Source: Xiphydria camelus
Taxonomy: Eukaryota; Arthropoda; Insecta; Hymenoptera; Xiphydriidae
Length of the DNA stretch: 64,000 nt
Direction of reading: 5' to 3'
NCBI GenBank assembly: GCA_963678675.1
Contig: OY783194.1
Span: 13,529,207-13,593,206 of the forward strand
Shown here: positions 10,836-22,122 of the stretch, one piece after another
How the letters are laid out: every line of letters begins with the position of its first letter
Numbering within the stretch: position 1 is the first letter of the stretch
The notes under the pieces: model-generated
What the model was told of the DNA's origin: nothing
Database searches by the model: none
The model's input: the letters and a program-made list of their open reading frames with translations, nothing else
Made by a program: the position numbers and the translations under genes

Positions 10836-11343
10836 ATTAGTTTTTCGTTTGTGTATTGTTTACGACACGCATCATGTACAGTAATACATTGACGATTCAT
10901 TAATAGTTATTTTCGTTATGAGGGCGAGAAGCGCCGTTTTTAACGAGTGTGAAGTTTGCCGCACGAGTTAAAAACGGCCCGAACGCCTGAATGACGAATT
11001 CTATTTTTTGTCACTAAGTGTCAAATACGAGGTTGCCAGGGTTCGGGGCGGTGTGTTGGCGGGGGTTCCGCCCCCCCCCATATTACAAAAAAGTATTTTT
11101 TAAAGTAAAAAGAAATAAATAAACAAACAAAAAACTTTAACACATTCACTGCCGTTCTAATTTAGATACATTTTGCCTCATGCCAACTTCAAGTTAATAA
11201 TTCTAACATTAACAAAATATATAAAAATCGTAAAAATTCCGAACCACGTGCACGTTTACGTCAAAGTACCTTTACTCAAGTACCAACCTACACATACACA
11301 TGTAACCGCAGTGCCCAGTTCAAGTCTAAATGGAATAGAACGC
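10836..11343. other. Spacer without recognisable gene
   Basis: A C-run near 11067-11075 and AT-rich sequence are present. The open frame beginning at 11173 runs into the hairpin at 11344 and is an artefact. Confidence 0.4.
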
Positions 11344-11494
11344 TTAGGCCAGGCGAACGTTGAGACGCAGTTCAGTGAGGTGACGCAGGGCGACCGTTGC
11401 CTCTATACCTATATCTACTCTATATATAGGTATAGAGACAACGGTCGCCCTGCGTCACCTCACTGAACTGCGTCTCAACGTTCGCCTGGCCTTA
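11344..11494. repeat. 150 bp foldback MITE
   Basis: Arms of about 68 bp are almost perfect inverted copies. The outer end is TAGGCCAGGCGAACGTTGAG and the inner sequence ends in TATACCTATAT around an AT-rich centre. It is a typical small hairpin element with no coding capacity. Confidence 0.9.
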
Positions 11495-12453
11495 TAAGCG
11501 ACAGCGGCAGTGAATGGGTTAAGTTAGGTTATGTTGGCTTTGCGTCAGCTGCGTAGAGTTGTGCTGCGAATGCGTGGCGTTGGACACTGACTGCCAACTT
11601 CAAGTAATAATCGCAGTGATATCATCTCGAGTGTGCCACTTTTATTTCACGCACTGCGCAGGTTATTTCACGCACTGCGCAACCTTTCACACATTAGTGC
11701 GTAAAACGTCATTTCACATGCGTCGAGGACGCCCGTAAAACCGAGTATTTGGCACTGACAAGGGAAGTTAGGGAACCCGAAAATTCAGAAAATTCCGCCA
11801 TTTTCCGTGTGCAAGTAGAGTAGTTCAAGCGTAATACAAAAATACATTTCATTGGTGCGGAATTCCAGTTTTAAGGGGTGAAATCATCCCTTGAAAAAAT
11901 GCAGATTTTTCTTCTTCACGGAATAACTCCCGAACGGTGAAAGATAAGGGAAAAAAGTTGAAATAAAAGTTTCATGGTTTTTTCCGATCTATAAAACTGG
12001 GGCAAAAAAATGCTGGAAAAAAAATTTTTTTTAAGTTACCCCCACCACCGACCCATAAAAATGGATTTTTGGATTTCTTAAGTCTATGTAAAAATACCTC
12101 TTAATAACCTCTTTCCACACATCCGCAGTCTATTATGTATCCTTTTTTTTTTAATTTAGAAAATCTCGAACTTTAAGGCCGTTTTGACTTAAACAGTGAA
12201 ACGGTCTTATGAAACGATATCTAGATTTTTATTTACATATATTTCATACAGTTTTTAATTATTTTAGCAAAACACGTACTTACAATTACATGAAGAATGA
12301 AACTTATTGAAATGAATCAATGACATGTATTTTTCAAACTACACAAATAAGATATCGTATGAACCTCAATGATAACGCTGAATGACGCAGGATCTATGTT
12401 GACATTGACGCCGATAACGTTTTGCATAATAGGAATGTGTTTGACTCGTGACT

Positions 12454-12649
12454 ATAAGGCCCGCTGTACACATCCGACTTATAAACGCTGCGGCGCCGGA
12501 ATTGCGGTCGTCGATACCATAAATAGAATGTGGCGCTGCACACATACCTTCGGTGACGTGCCACAATCTATCCAGGGTATCGCCGCCGCAATTCCGGCGT
12601 TGCAGCGGCACTGCACGTTTAAAAATCGGATGTGTACACCGGGCCTTAT
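12454..12649. repeat. 196 bp foldback nested in the pogo-like element
   Basis: The ends read ATAAGGCCCGCTGTACACAT and its near-complement AATCGGATGTGTACACCGGGCCTTAT (overlapping pieces). Inner blocks GGCGCCGGAATTGCGG and CCGCCGCAATTCCGG also pair. The insertion lies between the left TIR and the transposase. Overlapping frames on both strands here are explained by the palindrome. Confidence 0.85.
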
Positions 12650-12792
12650 CACTGCATGCTGGTGAGATATCCCTTCATCATTCGTTAAAAATCTTATGTA
12701 AGTACGTTTTATGTGATTATTATATTTATAATATACATACATATAGCTTATCCGCAGTTACATTAATCAAATTATGACATATAAATAAACGA

Positions 12793-12812
12793 ATTCATTC
12801 ATTCATTCATTC
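12793..12812 (+). repeat. ATTC tetranucleotide microsatellite
   Basis: About five ATTC units lie between the nested foldback and the transposase 3' end. Confidence 0.8.
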
Positions 12813-12920
12813 AATGAATCCTGATAAACAAAATATTTATATCTATTGTACATATTTTATTAATGGATTCTACATTAAAACAGTTGTAATGGTAGAAAAC
12901 TGCATAAATATGTACTAAAA

Positions 12921-14529
12921 TTACGGATTATAATTTGTACAGTAGTGATATTGTTCATAGAAATGTTCAAAACAGAAATACTCGGCACACCATGCACAGC
13001 GTATGAAAGCAACTTCTCCACAAATACTACATCTGGGTATGTGCTTTGCACTCTTAAAGTAACAAAAATCTACAGGGTTTTGAAATTCACCGGGATGCGT
13101 TTCTAGATATCCGCTTTTAAACCAAGCATATCGGAAAAGATTTTTAAATCTAAGCGACGAAAGCTGGTTGTGTGTTAATGTGATTGCAATTTAATTATTT
13201 CATTGCGCGAGTACAAACTAATATCTTTCTCTTGAAGAAGTACATTATCAGAAAATGTTCGAACGAAATTCTTCCAAATCCGGAATCCAAATACATCTAA
13301 AGGTTGAATAATGCCAGTCGTTTTTTTCGGAATCATTGAAAACTGTACTTCTTTGTCTTGTGGGATCAATGTCTCTAGCTGACTCGAACAATGTCCCGTC
13401 CATGAGTCGAGTAGTAGCATGCTTTTATGGCCAGTATTCGGTAAATAAACCTGGATGAACCAAGTTTTAAAATGTTCAGACGTAAGTTTACCTGATTTTG
13501 AAGCTTGAATGTAAATGTTACCTGGACGAAATAGAGATTCTTCCACCCTTGGGCCAAATGTTCCTGTAGACTCCTTCAAAACTATGTACAGTGGTGAAAC
13601 AAGACGTCCACTTGCCGAAATGATAGGCATTATAGTATAGCTGTGTGTCGTAGATGATACCGATTGAACCGTTGCTTCTACCGTTTTTACTCCTAATTTT
13701 GCCAATGTTCGCCCTGAATGTACTTCAAGGTTGAAGCCACTCTCGTCTGCGTTATATATTTCTTCAAATCCAATAGTTGGTATATTTAATTTTACGTTTG
13801 ATACAAACGTCTTCGCAATATTTTACAGGTTGTCAATATCTTGGAACGTAGATTGCGTCCTGAATGTTGTTATTTTACGAGACACGATTCTATGCACTCT
13901 TTTAAATTTCCAAATCCACCATTTACTTGCCTTGAATTCGGGAAGGTCCACCAAGTCCTTCGCCCTCAGAGCCCATAATCTTAAATCCATATCGTGAATA
14001 ATAGATCTTCTGTCACAAGCTTCTTTAAATCTTTGCAGAACGTATTCCGTAATAAATGCAATTTTATCTGCATTCATTCCACCTTTTTGTACACTTTCTT
14101 CCCATCTACATAGCTGTGGCAAAGATTTAACTTTGCGAAATTTTGTCTGCACACTAGTGAGTGATCGTCGGGCTTTTTTTCCGCTTTTCCAAAATTCAAC
14201 AGCTTTTCTCTTATAACTTAAGTCGACTTTTCCACCTTCGTCATCAACAATGCATTCTGCAGGTTCAAAATTATCTTCCTCTTCTGCTGAAACTGTAGGG
14301 TACTCCACAACCTGTGCTTCATGGGATTCAGATGGAATAGCAAAATCCAACACGTAATCGTATTCAATTGATGGTATACGAGATCTACGTTTCTAAAAGT
14401 ATTTATAATGTCACGAATTTGATTATGAACTTCAATTTCATCTGATGTTATAGGGATCTGTGCCAACTCCGTAATTTGAAACGTAGTCGTTAACATGTTT
14501 ATTACGTTTGAAACGTTAATCGGCGCCAT
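12921..14529 (-). pseudogene. pogo/CENPB-type transposase with Cys/His-rich C-terminus, broken
   Basis: Read on the minus strand, the N-terminal part (about 14220-13830) carries two DNA-binding modules. One is psq-like (YKRKAVEFWKSGKKA onward). The other is CENPB-type (LRLWALRAKDLVDLPEFKAS, then WWIWKFKRVHRIVSRK). The nuclease domain has the first Asp in IYNADESGF (about 13750), the second in LLLDSWTGH and the third in GIIQPLDVFGF. That is the DDE_1 arrangement of pogo/Tigger-like enzymes. Breaks: a one-base shift near 14395, an in-frame TAA near 13827 and another one-base shift near 13178. Beyond that last shift the frame stays open to a stop at 12921-12923. It encodes about 80 more residues ending in CSICGEVAFIRCAWCAEYFC and a further His/Cys cluster, an unusual extension that could bind zinc. 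The gene lies between long inverted repeats. The copy is inactive as it stands. Confidence 0.8.
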
Positions 14530-15001
14530 TTTATAATGAAAATCATTTGGAGCAATGGTCAATAACTGTTTCCAATAGAATGGTAACTAATTGCAGTCGT
14601 AAATGTAACTGGAAATAAGCTACATCTTTCAGCCATATTTATATCATACTAATAAGAAAACATGTTTACATAAGCTTTTTTACGAACGGAAGAGGGATAC
14701 CTTATCAACATGTAACGATAATAGTCACGAGCCAAACATGTTTGCAATACGCAAACCGGGATGGTTGCTAAATCGTTATGGGTGTCAGTGTCGACATAGA
14801 TCCTGCGTCATTCAACGTTATCATTGAGGTTCATACGATATCTTATTTGTGTAGTTTGAAAAATACATGTCATTGATTCATTTCAATAAGTTTCATTCTT
14901 CGTGTAATTGTATAAGTACGTATTTTGCTAAAATAATTAAAAACTGTATGAAATGTATGTAAATAAAAATGTAGATATCGTTTCATAAGACCGTTTCACT
15001 G

Positions 15002-15310
15002 TTTAAGTCAAAATGGCCTGAAAGTTCGAGATTTTCTAAATTAAAAAAAAGGATACATAATAGACTGCGGATGTATGGAAAGAGGTTATTAAGAGGTATT
15101 TTTACATAGACTTAAGAAATCCAATTTTATGGGTCAGTAGTGGGCGGGCGGTATGTTTCAACGAACTTAAGTCAAAATGGCCTGAAAGTTCGAGATTTTC
15201 TAAATTAAAAAAAAGGATACATAATAGACTGCGGATGTATGGAAAGAGGTTATTAAGAGGTATTTTTACATAGACTTAAGAAATCCAATTTTATGGGTCG
15301 GTAGTGGGGG
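15002..15310. repeat. 142 bp tandem duplication inside the right TIR
   Basis: Two copies of TAAGTCAAAATGGCCTGAAA through CCAATTTTATGGGTC occupy about 15004-15140 and 15170-15300. They are separated by about 25 bp containing GGGCGGGCGGTATGTTTC. The left TIR has a single copy, so the duplication arose after the inverted repeats formed. Confidence 0.85.
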
Positions 15311-15592
15311 TAACTTAAAAAAAAATTTTTTCCAGAATTTTTTGCCCCAGTTTTATAGATCGGAAAAAACCATAAAACTTTTATTGCAACTTTTTCCCCT
15401 TATCTTTCACCGTTCGGGAGTTATTCCGTGAAGAAGAAAAATCTGCATTTTTTCAAGGGATGATTTCACCCCTTAAAACTGGAATTCCGCACCAATGAAA
15501 TGTATTTTTGTATTACGTTTGAACTACTCTACTTGCACACGGAATGGCGGAATTTTCTGAATTTTCGGGTTCCCTAGCTTCCCTTGTGAGTG

Positions 15593-16228
15593 ACAAAAAA
15601 AAATATATCATGTTAACTATTGTTTCGTTTTCGACTGCACTCGCGAAATATGTGCAAATCTTTTCATTTCAGCACAATTGTTTTTCCTTTAGTTAAAGTT
15701 TTTTCACAAACGAAACACAAGTACTCCTCACGGTTCACCATGACGTTTAATATAGTGAGTGCAGTGTACGGTTCATTAAACTAGCCGGTAGATTGAAAGA
15801 CATCTTCCGGTACATTCGGTTAAATGGCATAGTCACGTCACATATAGTGTACTCGGGATTTACGACCCCGAGGGGATCCGAGAGACTTTGATCGCGCGGC
15901 GACCGAACAACTGTATAAACAGTTATAAAATATAATTATTTATGACTAGTTCGTGGATTATTGGTAAAACGTACCATCCTAATACCGTTTTTAATAGATT
16001 TAAAATAGTTCACTCTATTGTTCGGTCCTGTAACTCGGAAACTGTTGGCCTGACAAAAAAAACTCAAGATAGCGATTTTGTAGCAAAATTTATTCTCAAC
16101 TTATTTTATATAAAACCTATTTTTTCTAAAACTTACAGGAATCAAGATATAAACCAAAAACTGATTTTGACCGAAATTTTTTCAAGATGGCGGCGCGAGC
16201 GGCGGTTGCACGAGGTCGCAAACCTAAG
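15593..16228. other. Spacer without recognisable gene
   Basis: An open frame from 15942 runs into the hairpin that follows and shows no domain, so I see no supportable feature. Confidence 0.4.
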
Positions 16229-16395
16229 TGTACATATCGCACACCTAGATCAAAACAGTATCAACTCAAAAAAAAATTGTTTTTCAGAAATGGCAAAAAA
16301 CTCATTCTCATGTCGATATATGATAAGGGGTTTACTTTTTTTGAAAAACAAGTTTTTTTGAGTTGATACTGTTTTGATCTAGGTGTGTGATATGT
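16228..16395. repeat. Foldback repeat around an AT-rich loop
   Basis: CACCTAGATCAAAACAGTAT at about 16240 is mirrored by ATACTGTTTTGATCTAGGTG at about 16365. The pairing extends inward through poly-A/T tracts (CAACTCAAAAAAA and TTTTTTTGAGTTG). A hairpin MITE or foldback is the simplest reading. Confidence 0.75.
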
Positions 16396-16540
16396 TAAGG
16401 TTTGTCGAGCGTTATACTAAAAATAGTGAGAAATGCTTGAAAATGATTGCATTTGGTAGATTGAAGTAAAAAAAGTTTTTTAAGAAGCTCGTTATTTTTT
16501 TTATTAATTGTTCTTTATAAATTTAACCTTTGATAAGTCA

Positions 16541-16655
16541 ATGTGGCAACGTTGCATGACGTACAGATGTATGACCAGATGTTTTGGGCTCCATTTTTGA
16601 ACTCACAGATACACACATACTATTGTACGTCAAACATTGTTGCCACATCGCACGA
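16541..16655. repeat. Imperfect inverted repeat, about 115 bp
   Basis: ATGTGGCAACGTTGCATGAC near 16541 pairs imperfectly with GTCAAACATTGTTGCCACAT near 16630. The size and symmetry suggest a degraded MITE. Confidence 0.5.
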
Positions 16656-16958
16656 AGAACATACATCGCATAGAATATTTAGAGTGTTACTGTACTTCAG
16701 TGGACTAACTTTTAGCAGGGAAATAGCCCCTGTACCGCTCGAGAAACCTTAAGGACCTCCAAGTTTGCATTCCTGCAAAGTTTCAAAATTCCGCAACCTT
16801 TTGCACCGAAACACCATTATTATGTATCTAATGACTGGCCTATTGGCAATCGACATTGGATGCTCGCCATCTGGTGGCGGATCTTCCCAAAGTACGGACA
16901 GCTGATCGTGTTGAGTGAATTAAATTTACGTGAGAATTTATAAAGTTTAAAGAATATA

Positions 16959-17165
16959 ATGAGTGGTGTAAGCTTCGTAGAACAAATAAAAAAATATGTA
17001 AAGTCTTGTGCAGTTAGTAGCTGCGAAAATAATTCGAAAAAACATTTATCCTTGTGTTTTCACGGTTTCCAAAAACCAAATGAACCCGTAGTATACATTG
17101 AAAACCTGTTTGGAAAATTAGAAAAAATATATAAATTGAAGGCATGGCAACGTGCTACAAAATGA
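16959..17165 (+). pseudogene. THAP-like zinc-finger fragment
   Basis: The frame encodes KSCAVSSCENNSKKHLSLCF followed by HGFQKPNE. It matches the first half of a THAP-type C2CH zinc finger: a CxxxxC-like pair, then a Ser/Lys loop and an FHxF core. The second Cys-x2-His half is not seen before the stop at 17163-17165. THAP domains occur in P-element-like and Kolobok transposases and in domesticated proteins. The fragment lies 170 bp before the copia insertion, which may have cut the original gene, but I cannot find the continuation beyond 22122. It could also be a single exon. Confidence 0.4.
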
Positions 17166-17338
17166 AATGTGCTACGTTAAATAAGACGTTTGAAGACAGA
17201 AAGCTGTCAAACTGATACAACCGGGTGTTACATTTTTCACATTTCTACCAATTTTTATGATGTGATTAGCATTAAGGATACGATTTCCTTTAATCACATT
17301 GCGATGGGAAGAATTTCTTTGGGCCCAATTATAAATTT

Positions 17339-17570
17339 TGTTGGAATTATCGACCGGTCTGATCGATCCAATCCCTGTATCCGCATCTAGATGGCGTGCA
17401 ATACTGCCATTGTCTTTAGCGCTTCCCGCCCAGCAGTCAGTCGCTTTTTGGCCGGCAATCGAGCATCACTGTATTGTATTTCAAATATATACATATATAT
17501 AGAGTCGTATTTCTTTGTGTATTTCGTGTTTTATTCCCTCGCGGTTACGCCTGACCGTACTTTACTAACA
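17339..17570 (+). repeat. Copia 5' LTR
   Basis: The 232 bp LTR starts TGTTGGAATTATCG and ends TTTACTAACA, the TG...CA border typical of LTRs. Confidence 0.95.
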
Positions 17571-17585
17571 GGTTACGAGCCCAGG
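17571..17585 (+). other. Copia primer-binding site
   Basis: GGTTACGAGCCCAGG follows the 5' LTR directly. It resembles the half-tRNA (initiator Met) primer site used by Drosophila copia. Confidence 0.6.
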
Positions 17586-17706
17586 TGCACAAGATACGAA
17601 TCCAGGTGCGCGAAAATACTAGGCGTGGCGAAAATCGCAAAGTGGACGACTCGGGCGTGGTATTCGTGGTCGGCGTCTCGAGAAAGTTCGAGTGAGCATC
17701 GTCAAG

Positions 17707-18345
17707 ATGAACGCGACCGGTGTGAAGTTTGAAGTCCTTAATAAGGACAACTTCGACACGTGGAAGTTCCAAATGCGCGCAGTTCTCATAAAGAACGACG
17801 CGTGGGGATATGTCTCCGGAACGATTCCAAAACCCGAGGCGGAAGAAAACGACGACGCATCGAAGAAAGCCGCTCAAGAATGGACGCAGAATGATTTGAA
17901 GGCTCAGTCGGATATAGTCCTCGCGATGGATCCGTCTGAAATAAAAAGGATAAGGACGTGCAAGACCGCGCATGAAATTTGGGAAAAATTGGAACAAACA
18001 TTCCAATCCAAGGGCCCGGCATGGAAGGCAGTCCTGCTAAATCATTTGATGTCCCTGAAGATGCAAGATGGCGACGACCCGCGCGAATACACGCGTCATT
18101 TCTCCGATACAGTGGACAAGTTGGCAGAACTGGACGTCGGATTCAACGATGAGGTGTTGGCAGTCATGTTGCTGCGAAGTCTTCCGGAGAAATACGAAAG
18201 TTTCAGGTGTGCAATGGCGTCGCGCGACAAATTGCCGTCGGTAGAATTCTTGCGAGTAAAAATCACGGAGGAGTTCGACGCTCTAAAAGGGGAAAACCGA
18301 AGTCCAGTGAAAAATGCAATGTTTGCGGGAAAAACGGGAAACTGA
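17707..18345 (+). CDS. Copia gag polyprotein, capsid part
   Basis: The 212-residue frame from ATG 17707 matches copia-type gag. It has an N-terminal region starting KFEVLNKDNFDTWKFQM, then EIWEKLEQTFQSKG and a MSLKMQDGDDPREY block. Gag forms the cytoplasmic virus-like particle. The frame stops at a TGA (18343-18345), while the same register continues after it into the zinc knuckle and protease. The stop is therefore a mutation splitting gag from pol. The upstream GTG at 17692 is less likely to be the start than the ATG. Confidence 0.9.
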   Translation: MNATGVKFEVLNKDNFDTWKFQMRAVLIKNDAWGYVSGTIPKPEAEENDDASKKAAQEWTQNDLKAQSDIVLAMDPSEIKRIRTCKTAHEIWEKLEQTFQSKGPAWKAVLLNHLMSLKMQDGDDPREYTRHFSDTVDKLAELDVGFNDEVLAVMLLRSLPEKYESFRCAMASRDKLPSVEFLRVKITEEFDALKGENRSPVKNAMFAGKTGN

Positions 18346-21300
18346 AATAACCGAAACTGGTATGGAAAGCCTGAAAAAGACGATACCGCAAATAAAGACT
18401 CGAAGGGGAAGTGTTTTAAGTCCGGCGTGATCGGGCATCGGGCAAAAAACTGTAAAAAAGCGAAAAAGTCAAACGCGCAATCCGCGAGCAGTGCCGAAAA
18501 CGTCTGTTTGCTCGTAACTTCGGGCACACCGGTACGTGAGACTTTTCGAACCGGGAAAGACGCGGATCGGGGCGGTTGGTGTCTCGATAGTGGATGCATA
18601 GCGCACATGTGCAAGGACATCGAATCGTTCGCGGAGATCGATCAAAACCGTGATCGAGGAACGGTTAAATTAGCCAGCAGAGCTAGTATCGAAGCGAAAG
18701 GAACCGGTACCGCGTTAGCCGCAGTGAACGTGAACGATAATAGAAAGACGGTCGAATTTAGAGACAATTTATACGCGTTCCGGATTTACGCGCGAATCTC
18801 GTATCGGTCAGTAGGATTACTGATAAAGGATACGAGGTTATCTTCCGTGACAAGACCGCCGAGGTGGTTGATCGCGACGGGAACATGGTGCTCATCTCAA
18901 AGCGAGAAAATGGTCTGTATTATTTTCACGATTCAATCGAGGCTGAATGCAGAAACGTTTCAGAAACCGAAGTCGAGACGAAGGTTCCGAGGAAAAATTC
19001 TCTCGAGGATTGGCACATCCGTATGGGACATCTGAATGTTCAGTCTCTTCGTCAAGCCATTAAGATGGGTTCCATCAAAGGAGTCTAAGTCAAGGGCATC
19101 AACGAAGATTTTGAATGCAGTGTCTGTCTTCAGGGGAAGATGTGTCGACCTGCCTTCCCTAGATCGTCCGAAAGGGCTACGAAAGTGGGCGAGCTGATAC
19201 ATTCCGATGTATGCGGCCCAATGCGCGTCTCTTTACACGGGAAGAAGCGTTATTTCGTCACCTTCATAGACGATTTCTCCGGTTGGTGCGAGGTGAAGTT
19301 CATCGAGCAGAAGAACCAAGTACAGAGGGAGTTTGATGACTTCAGAGCCTTCGTAAGCACGCAACAAGAAGGTAGGAAGATTAAACACCTGCAATCTGAT
19401 AACGGGCGAGAGTACGTCAACGGGGATTTCGACGAACTTCTCAAGAAGCACGGAATATCACGACGATTGACGGCTCCGTACACCTCGGAGCAGAACGGTG
19501 TTGCGGAAAGAAGAAATCGGACGCTGATGGATACAGCGAGATGTCTTTTGATCCAGTCGGGATTGCCACCGGCATTTTGGGCTGAGGCTATCAACGCGGG
19601 CAACTTCATACGCAACAGATCACCGACAAGTAAACTCAACGGGAAGACCCCGTACGAAGCTTGGTTCGGAAAGCCTCCGAATGTAGCCGAATTCAGGGGT
19701 TTTGGCGGTGAGGTATTCATTGTAGACAGATCACCGAGCAAGGGGAAGCTTGAGCCGAGATCAAAGAAGGGCGTCTTCGTGGGATACAGCTCGGAGTCTA
19801 AGGCGTATAGGATTTGGCTGCCGGAGGATAGAAAGATCATCGTGTCCAGGGACGTGAGTTTCCTGGACGATTCACCGATTGGATCAAGGGAGTCTGAGGA
19901 AGATTTCCGTCCGCAAGCGAGCGATGATATTTTCATCGACGTCGATTTTTACAATAAACGCGACTCTGACCAAGTCGGCAAGGACGCGGAGGAGAAACCC
20001 AGCAACGACAGCGTAGAGGAATCCGACGAAGAGGATTTCCCGGGGTTTCCTCCAAGCGACTTGCGGGGAACGCTCAACGAAAACCAAGAAGATCGTCCAG
20101 GACCTTCGAGCGATGTAGCAAACGTCGAGAAATGAGCTTCAGGTCGGCCATGTACAGTACGCACGGAAAAACGTGAAAGGCCGAGGAGAAACTACAACAT
20201 GACCAGTTATGCCAACGAAGCCGGAGCGGATCTCGCTTTTCTGGCGGAGATTCCTGTCTCTCGAGCGATGGGCAGCCAGGAATCCGACGAGTGGATGGTA
20301 GCCATGGCGGATGAGGTGAAGTCAATCCTCGCGAAGGACACATGGGATCTAGTGCACAGATCAAAGGCTTCAAAGACAATCGGCAGTCGTTTTGTTCTTC
20401 GAAACAAATACGGTTTGGATGGCATCCTGGAAAAACGCAAAGCACGAATCGTGGCAAAGGGGTACTCTCAATAGTACGGCAAGGATTTCCACGAGACATT
20501 CGCGCCAGTTGCGTGTTTAGATTCCATTCGAACGACGATCGCGTTCGCCATCGCAAAGGGAATGCACATTCGGCAGTACGACGTAGTAACGGCATACCTC
20601 AACGGGGAGCTCGAGGAAGAAGTTTTCATGGAGGTGCCCGACTGGATGGAGGACGTTCTGAAATACATCGTCAAGCAGAAAAGAAGCGGGGATCCGCTGA
20701 TCGATAAAGCCAAGGCCATGCTGAATGAGTTGGCCATCGGCGACAAGGTCTGTCACATGAAGAAAGCCTTGTATGGCCTGAAGCAGGCTGGTCGAACCTG
20801 TTATAGACGTCTAAACAGGGAGCTGCAAACTTTAGGAGCGAAACCTACGAAGTGCGACCCCTGCGTCTACTTGGATCAAGAAGGGGATGAACCGATGATC
20901 ATAGTCATCTACGTCGACGACATCCTAGTGATGTGTCGAGACTCGGAAGCAATCGCGAGTTTCGGAGAAAAGCTGGCAAGTCTCTTCGAGATAAAGGATA
21001 TTGGAGACCTTAGGCGTTGCTTGGGGATGGACTTTTCACGGAGCGACGAGGGAATCCTGATCAGCCAGAAGACGTACGTCATGGACATCCTTTAGCGATT
21101 CGAGATGCAGGACTGCAACTCGGTAACGACTCCTCTGGACGTCGGGACGAAGCTCATTAAGGGCGACTCATGGTCTGAATCTGACGGAGAAAAGCCCCCT
21201 TACCGAGAGTTAGTCGGGTGTCTACTATACCTGTCAGTGGAGACGCGCCCGGACATTGCTCATGCAGCGAGCGCGTTGAGTCGATTCAACGATTGTTTCA

Positions 21301-21893
21301 ACAAGACGCATTGGAATGCAGCGAAGAGAGTACTTCGATACCTCAAAGGAACCACTGACCTGGGAATCTACTACAAGAGCAACGAAGACTCTTTAGCGGG
21401 CTACGTGGACGCTGACTGGGGAGCCTCGGTGGAGGATCGACGTTCCTACACAGGATACGCAATTATGATGAACGGCGGACCCATCGTCTGGGACTCAAGG
21501 AAGCAGCGAACCGTTGCCTTATCGACGACGGAGGCCGAGTATATGGCCTTGAGCGAGGCGGCCAAGGAGGCCGTACATGTTCAACGATTCCTGAGGGAGC
21601 TTGGAGCGTTAGATCTTGAACGCATGAAGCTGTACAACGACAACTTTAGCGCACAGATATTGGCAACCAATCCGGTACACCATGCGCGGACGAAACACAT
21701 CGACATTCGGCACCATTTCGTGCGCGAAATCGTCGAGTCGGGTCAAGGGACCCTGGAACATGTGGCATCCGAAAACATGCCTGCAGACGTCTTAACCAAG
21801 CCGTTTCCGAAACCCAAACACGAACGGTGTGTTGGACTCCTGGGACTGTCGAGGACATCGATGAGGGATCCAGCGGTTGTCTCGAGGGGAAGT
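18346..21893 (+). pseudogene. Copia pol: zinc knuckle, protease, integrase, RT, RNase H, interrupted
   Basis: Domains in order: a zinc knuckle CFKSGVIGHRAKNC whose second Cys is Ser; an aspartic protease WCLDSGCIAHM (about 18580); a gag-pre-integrase WHIRMGHLN block; and an integrase with Asp in HSDVCGP, Asp in LQSDNGREY and Glu in SEQNGVAERRNR (19190-19520). Reverse transcriptase follows with ALYGLKQAGR and YVDD at 20910-20921. RNase H has VDADWG, STTEAEYMAL and TKHIDIRHHF (21410-21720). Breaks: a one-base shift near 18775, and stops TAA 19086-19088, TGA 20133-20135, TAG 20472-20474 and TAG 21093-21095. RNase H also reads YNDNFSA where copia elements usually have a DNQSA-like motif. Everything is in one register apart from the single shift. 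Confidence 0.92.
21884..21892 (+). other. Copia polypurine tract
   Basis: GAGGGGAAG directly precedes the 3' LTR, where plus-strand DNA synthesis is primed in LTR elements. Confidence 0.8.
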
Positions 21894-22122
21894 GTTGGAA
21901 TTATCGACCGGTCTGATCGATCCAACCCCTGTATCCGCATCTAGATGGCGTGCAATACTGCCATTGTCTTTAGCGCTTCCCGCCCAACAGTCAGTCGCTT
22001 TTTGGCCGGCAATCGAGCATCACTGTATTGTATTTCCAATATATACATATATATAGTCGTATTTCTTTGTGTATTTCGTGTTTCATTCCCTCGCGGGCAC
22101 GCCTGACCGTACTTTGCTAACA
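21893..22122 (+). repeat. Copia 3' LTR
   Basis: The 230 bp LTR, TGTTGGAATTATCG to TTTGCTAACA, is nearly identical to the 5' copy. Confidence 0.95.

Larger units (their letters stand above)
11753..15592. mobile_element. pogo/CENPB-type DNA transposon with very long terminal inverted repeats
   Basis: The outer ends read CACTGACAAGGGAAGTTAGG on the left and, inward on the right, CACTCACAAGGGAAGCTAGG. Inverted similarity continues for roughly 650 bp on the left (to about 12405) and, with an internal duplication, to about 14782 on the right. Inside lies a minus-strand transposase-like gene. Known pogo/Tigger elements normally have terminal repeats of only tens of bases and a TA target duplication. 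I see no clear target duplication here. Either this is an unusual long-TIR family or the gene was captured by a foldback-type element. Confidence 0.75.
17339..22122 (+). mobile_element. Full-length Ty1/copia retrotransposon, defective
   Basis: Two LTRs bound a 4.78 kb element with gag, protease, integrase, reverse transcriptase and RNase H in the copia order (integrase before RT). Flanking 5-mers AATTT (17334-17338) and AATTG (22123-22127) are consistent with a 5 bp target duplication with one change. The LTRs differ, by eye, at about eight positions plus a 2 bp indel. The coding region carries several in-frame stops and one frameshift, so it cannot move on its own. Confidence 0.95.
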
